DNA from: SIG575 sp045643165
GTDB lineage: Bacteria; Bacillota; Clostridia; Oscillospirales; Acutalibacteraceae
Direction of reading: 5' to 3'
Length of the DNA: 7,898 bases
Assembly (NCBI GenBank): GCA_045643165.1
Contig: JAZUKF010000111.1
Coordinates: 1-7,898, forward strand
In this document: positions 6,276 through 7,898 of the stretch, piece by piece
Layout of the letters: the number at the start of each line of letters is the position of its first letter
Numbering within the stretch: the first letter of the stretch is position 1
Program-made: the position numbers and the translations under genes
The notes under the pieces: model-generated
Told to the model about the DNA's origin: nothing
Seen by the model: the letters and a program-made list of their open reading frames with translations, nothing else
Database searches by the model: none

Positions 6276-6662
6276 ATGTTTGTCGGAAACACTTTGAAAA
6301 AATACAGAAAATTCAAGAAACTTAAACAGAAAGATATTGCAGAAATGCTGGGTGTAAGCCGTTCAACCTACACGAACTACGAAACGTCCTCTTCATTTAA
6401 TCCGGATTTATTGACAACACTTAAATTCTGTGAAATTTTCGGTGTTTCAATAAATACTTTTTTGGATGACTGTGCTATTGACTCAAAAGAATTTATCAGA
6501 AGCGACGGCAAAAAGTACGAGGACGATATAGATAAATCCTCTGAATTTGATATACTTTCCTCGGAGGAAAAACTTTTAATAAAATATATGCGTTCTTTAC
6601 CCGAACCTATCAGGCTGAAATTTGTAACACATTTGAAGGAAGAAATTTACAGTCTGATGTAA
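6276..6662 (+). CDS. XRE-family (Cro/CI-type) transcriptional regulator
   Basis: 128 residues. Residues about 6-62 form a lambda-repressor-like HTH domain: LKKYRKFKKLKQKDIAEML, then GVSRSTYTNYET as turn and recognition helix, and a family-typical ending CEIFGVSINTFLDD. The remaining ~65 residues are a linker plus helical tail (EEKLLIKYMRSLPEPIRLKFVTHL) that may dimerise; no enzymatic or metal motif is seen. The ATG at 6276 has AAAGGAG (6262-6268) 7 bases before it. That site overlaps the stop of the membrane protein gene, so the two are co-translated neighbours and I see no separate promoter. The target is unknown; regulation of its own operon or of the upstream membrane protein is possible but not shown. 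Confidence 0.87.
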   Translation: MFVGNTLKKYRKFKKLKQKDIAEMLGVSRSTYTNYETSSSFNPDLLTTLKFCEIFGVSINTFLDDCAIDSKEFIRSDGKKYEDDIDKSSEFDILSSEEKLLIKYMRSLPEPIRLKFVTHLKEEIYSLM

Positions 6663-6681
6663 GGATTTGTATATTAAAATA

Positions 6682-6721
6682 AAAACCGCTGAAAGAAACT
6701 GTTTTCTTTCGGCGGTTTTTT
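6682..6721. terminator. Bidirectional Rho-independent terminator
   Basis: A 14-bp stem (6686-6699 with 6704-6717, one T-G wobble, CTGT loop) is extended by A4/T4 pairs. It ends in TTTTTT on the plus strand and has an A-rich left flank that becomes a T run on the minus strand. It lies between convergent genes, the XRE regulator (stop 6662) and the small exported protein (stop 6729), and can serve both. Confidence 0.92.
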
Positions 6722-6728
6722 TATTAAG

Positions 6729-7076
6729 TCAGTCTTTGTTTTCTTTGTCCTTTTCGATTACGGCATCCTTTTTCTTTGATGTGAAAAACTGAATATTTTT
6801 CTCAACTTTATTTTCATCAATGAAATTTTCGGCATCTTCCGGAGAATTATTATTCTTTTTGCGTTTTGAAAGCGTTACACAGCAAATCAATGCGATCAAC
6901 GAACCCACAAGAATAATAATCGGAACAGGGGAATGTTTTTCACCGGTGGGTAATGATACCTGCGGAGAGTAAGAAATATCGGCGGCAAAAACATTGAATA
7001 AAATGCTTAACACTCCCAAAAGCATGAGAACCGCAAGAAAAACAGCGATTACTCTTACAAAAGTTTTATTTAACAT
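6729..7076 (-). CDS. Small signal-peptide protein with an LPTG-like motif and a second membrane segment
   Basis: 115 residues of unknown function. An N-terminal signal-like region has a positive start (K4, R8), a hydrophobic core about 9-27 and a possible cleavage site after Ala31 (VFA|AD). Only about 20 residues follow before a second hydrophobic segment (about 52-69), preceded by SLPTGE (41-46) and followed by KRKK (71-74). Motif, hydrophobic helix and basic residues recall a sortase sorting signal, but the motif lacks the X of LPxTG and a charged tail of about 40 residues follows, far longer than usual. It may instead be a double-spanning or single-pass membrane protein with a cytoplasmic Lys/Glu/Asp-rich tail. 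The ATG at 7076 has AAAGGA (7090-7085) 8 bases upstream, overlapping the end of the phosphohexomutase gene, so it is the last gene of that operon. Confidence 0.72.
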   Translation of the reverse strand: MLNKTFVRVIAVFLAVLMLLGVLSILFNVFAADISYSPQVSLPTGEKHSPVPIIILVGSLIALICCVTLSKRKKNNNSPEDAENFIDENKVEKNIQFFTSKKKDAVIEKDKENKD

Positions 7077-7081
7077 AATTT

Positions 7082-7898
7082 TTATCCTTTCTGAACATTC
7101 ATTAGGGATTTCATGGAACTTTCGATTTTTTCGGTCAGTTTCTGTGCATCATCCTTTGTTTTTGCACAGGAAGTAATATAAACTTTGATTTTCGGCTCTG
7201 TGCCGGAGGGACGGATAATGGCACTGCATGAATCGGGAAGCTGATATGAAAGAACATTTGATTTCGGTAAATCAATCTGTGAAATAATTCCGCTTTCACA
7301 TTCCCTTGCAATGCTCTTTTTGTAGTCGGAAATTTTCAAAACTTTAAGCTCTGCAATAGTTTCGGGAGGATTATTTCTCATATTCTCCATCATATCGCCC
7401 ATAATTTTCATACCCTCCGCACCGTCAAAGGTGAAGTTGAGCAATGAGTTTTGATATATTCCGTATTCATCATATATTTCATTCATAACATCGACGAGAG
7501 TTTTGCCCTGCTTTTTATAGTATGTTGCCATTTCGCAAACCAGCATGGAAGCCACAACGCCGTCCTTATCTCTTGCATAAGTTCCCGCAAGATAACCGTA
7601 ACTTTCCTCCATACCGAGAATATATCTGTCCGCTTCGCCTTTTTCTTCGAGTTTAGTGATAAGTTCACCGATATATTTAAATCCGGTAAGGAGATTTTCT
7701 GTTGTTGCACCGTATCTTTTCGCAATGGAAGCGATAAGTTCGGACGTAACGATAGTTTTAACTATTACGGGATTTTTCGGTAAAGTGCCGGCTTCTTTTT
7801 TACAGGAAAGAATGTACTGCGTAAGCATTGCACCCACTTCGTTACCCGTCATAAGTTTATATTCATCATTTGTTCTTACCGCAATTCCCACACGGTCG
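7082..7898 (-). CDS. pgcA: Alpha-phosphohexomutase (phosphoglucomutase, PgcA type), C-terminal part
   Basis: Partial: the 5' end lies beyond the right edge. The first full codons read DRVGIAVR, the end of the metal-binding loop (DxDxDR) of this superfamily, so the active-site serine and domain 1 are outside. What remains is about 271 residues. The sugar-specificity loop is GMEESYG (about 7615-7595), with the domain-3 motif GFKYIGELI before it, and domain 4 carries the phosphate-binding loop RPSGTEPK (about 7213-7190). The enzyme interconverts glucose-1-phosphate and glucose-6-phosphate, feeding UDP-glucose and cell-envelope glycans; phosphomannomutase activity is possible. GEESYG-type loops and a long domain 3 favour the ~570-residue PgcA type over GlmM. 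The stop is 5 bp before the start of the small exported protein gene. Confidence 0.92.
   Translation of the reverse strand, partial: DRVGIAVRTNDEYKLMTGNEVGAMLTQYILSCKKEAGTLPKNPVIVKTIVTSELIASIAKRYGATTENLLTGFKYIGELITKLEEKGEADRYILGMEESYGYLAGTYARDKDGVVASMLVCEMATYYKKQGKTLVDVMNEIYDEYGIYQNSLLNFTFDGAEGMKIMGDMMENMRNNPPETIAELKVLKISDYKKSIARECESGIISQIDLPKSNVLSYQLPDSCSAIIRPSGTEPKIKVYITSCAKTKDDAQKLTEKIESSMKSLMNVQKG

Noticed and set aside
7451..7783. Plus-strand and extra minus-strand frames inside the phosphohexomutase gene
   Set aside because: They are out-of-frame shadows of a clear enzyme-coding frame with all expected motifs.
1..7898. CRISPR array, riboswitch, rRNA or prophage structural genes
   Set aside because: No regularly spaced repeats, no recognisable riboswitch leader before any gene, and no phage structural or integrase genes were seen.

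Overview
The window reads as a chromosomal segment from a low-GC Gram-positive bacterium, most likely a gut-type member of the Clostridia (Oscillospirales/Ruminococcaceae-like). The reasons are strong AGGAGG-type ribosome binding sites, GTG and TTG starts, AT-rich intergenic DNA, CCA-encoding serine tRNAs and a DnaD-domain/DnaI-like helicase-loader gene pair. The genus cannot be fixed from the sequence alone.

Layout, left to right. Positions 1-484 hold no intact gene. The first ~240 bases look more GC-rich than the rest, and on the minus strand at 242-334 there is a recognisable 3' end of an IS200-like/REP-associated Y1 transposase. Next is a minus-strand operon of two serine tRNAs (UGA then GCU anticodons) with a well-formed promoter at 790-818 and a terminator at 500-539. 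Further right, also on the minus strand, are typA (ribosome-associated GTPase, TTG start) and a HAD phosphatase of the phosphoglycolate phosphatase type, 18 bp apart and probably co-transcribed from an extended -10 promoter at 3401-3429.

A 228-bp divergent intergenic region separates typA from a plus-strand operon of four genes (3598-6662): a DnaD-domain replication protein, an AAA+ helicase loader whose ATG overlaps the previous stop, a polytopic membrane protein of unknown function, and a short XRE-family regulator. The first two probably act together to load the replicative helicase. The last two are close-packed behind them and have no evident promoter of their own. The operon ends at a strong bidirectional terminator at 6682-6721.

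The right end is on the minus strand again: the C-terminal part of an alpha-phosphohexomutase (PgcA-type phosphoglucomutase), cut by the window edge within its metal-binding loop, followed 5 bp downstream by a small exported/membrane protein with an LPTG-like motif ahead of a transmembrane segment.

Most of this is conserved housekeeping. I do not see a clear new defence, secretion or biosynthetic system. The least-explained items are the membrane protein/XRE pair behind the helicase-loader genes, the LPTG-like mini-protein, and the decayed transposase region beside the serine tRNAs.
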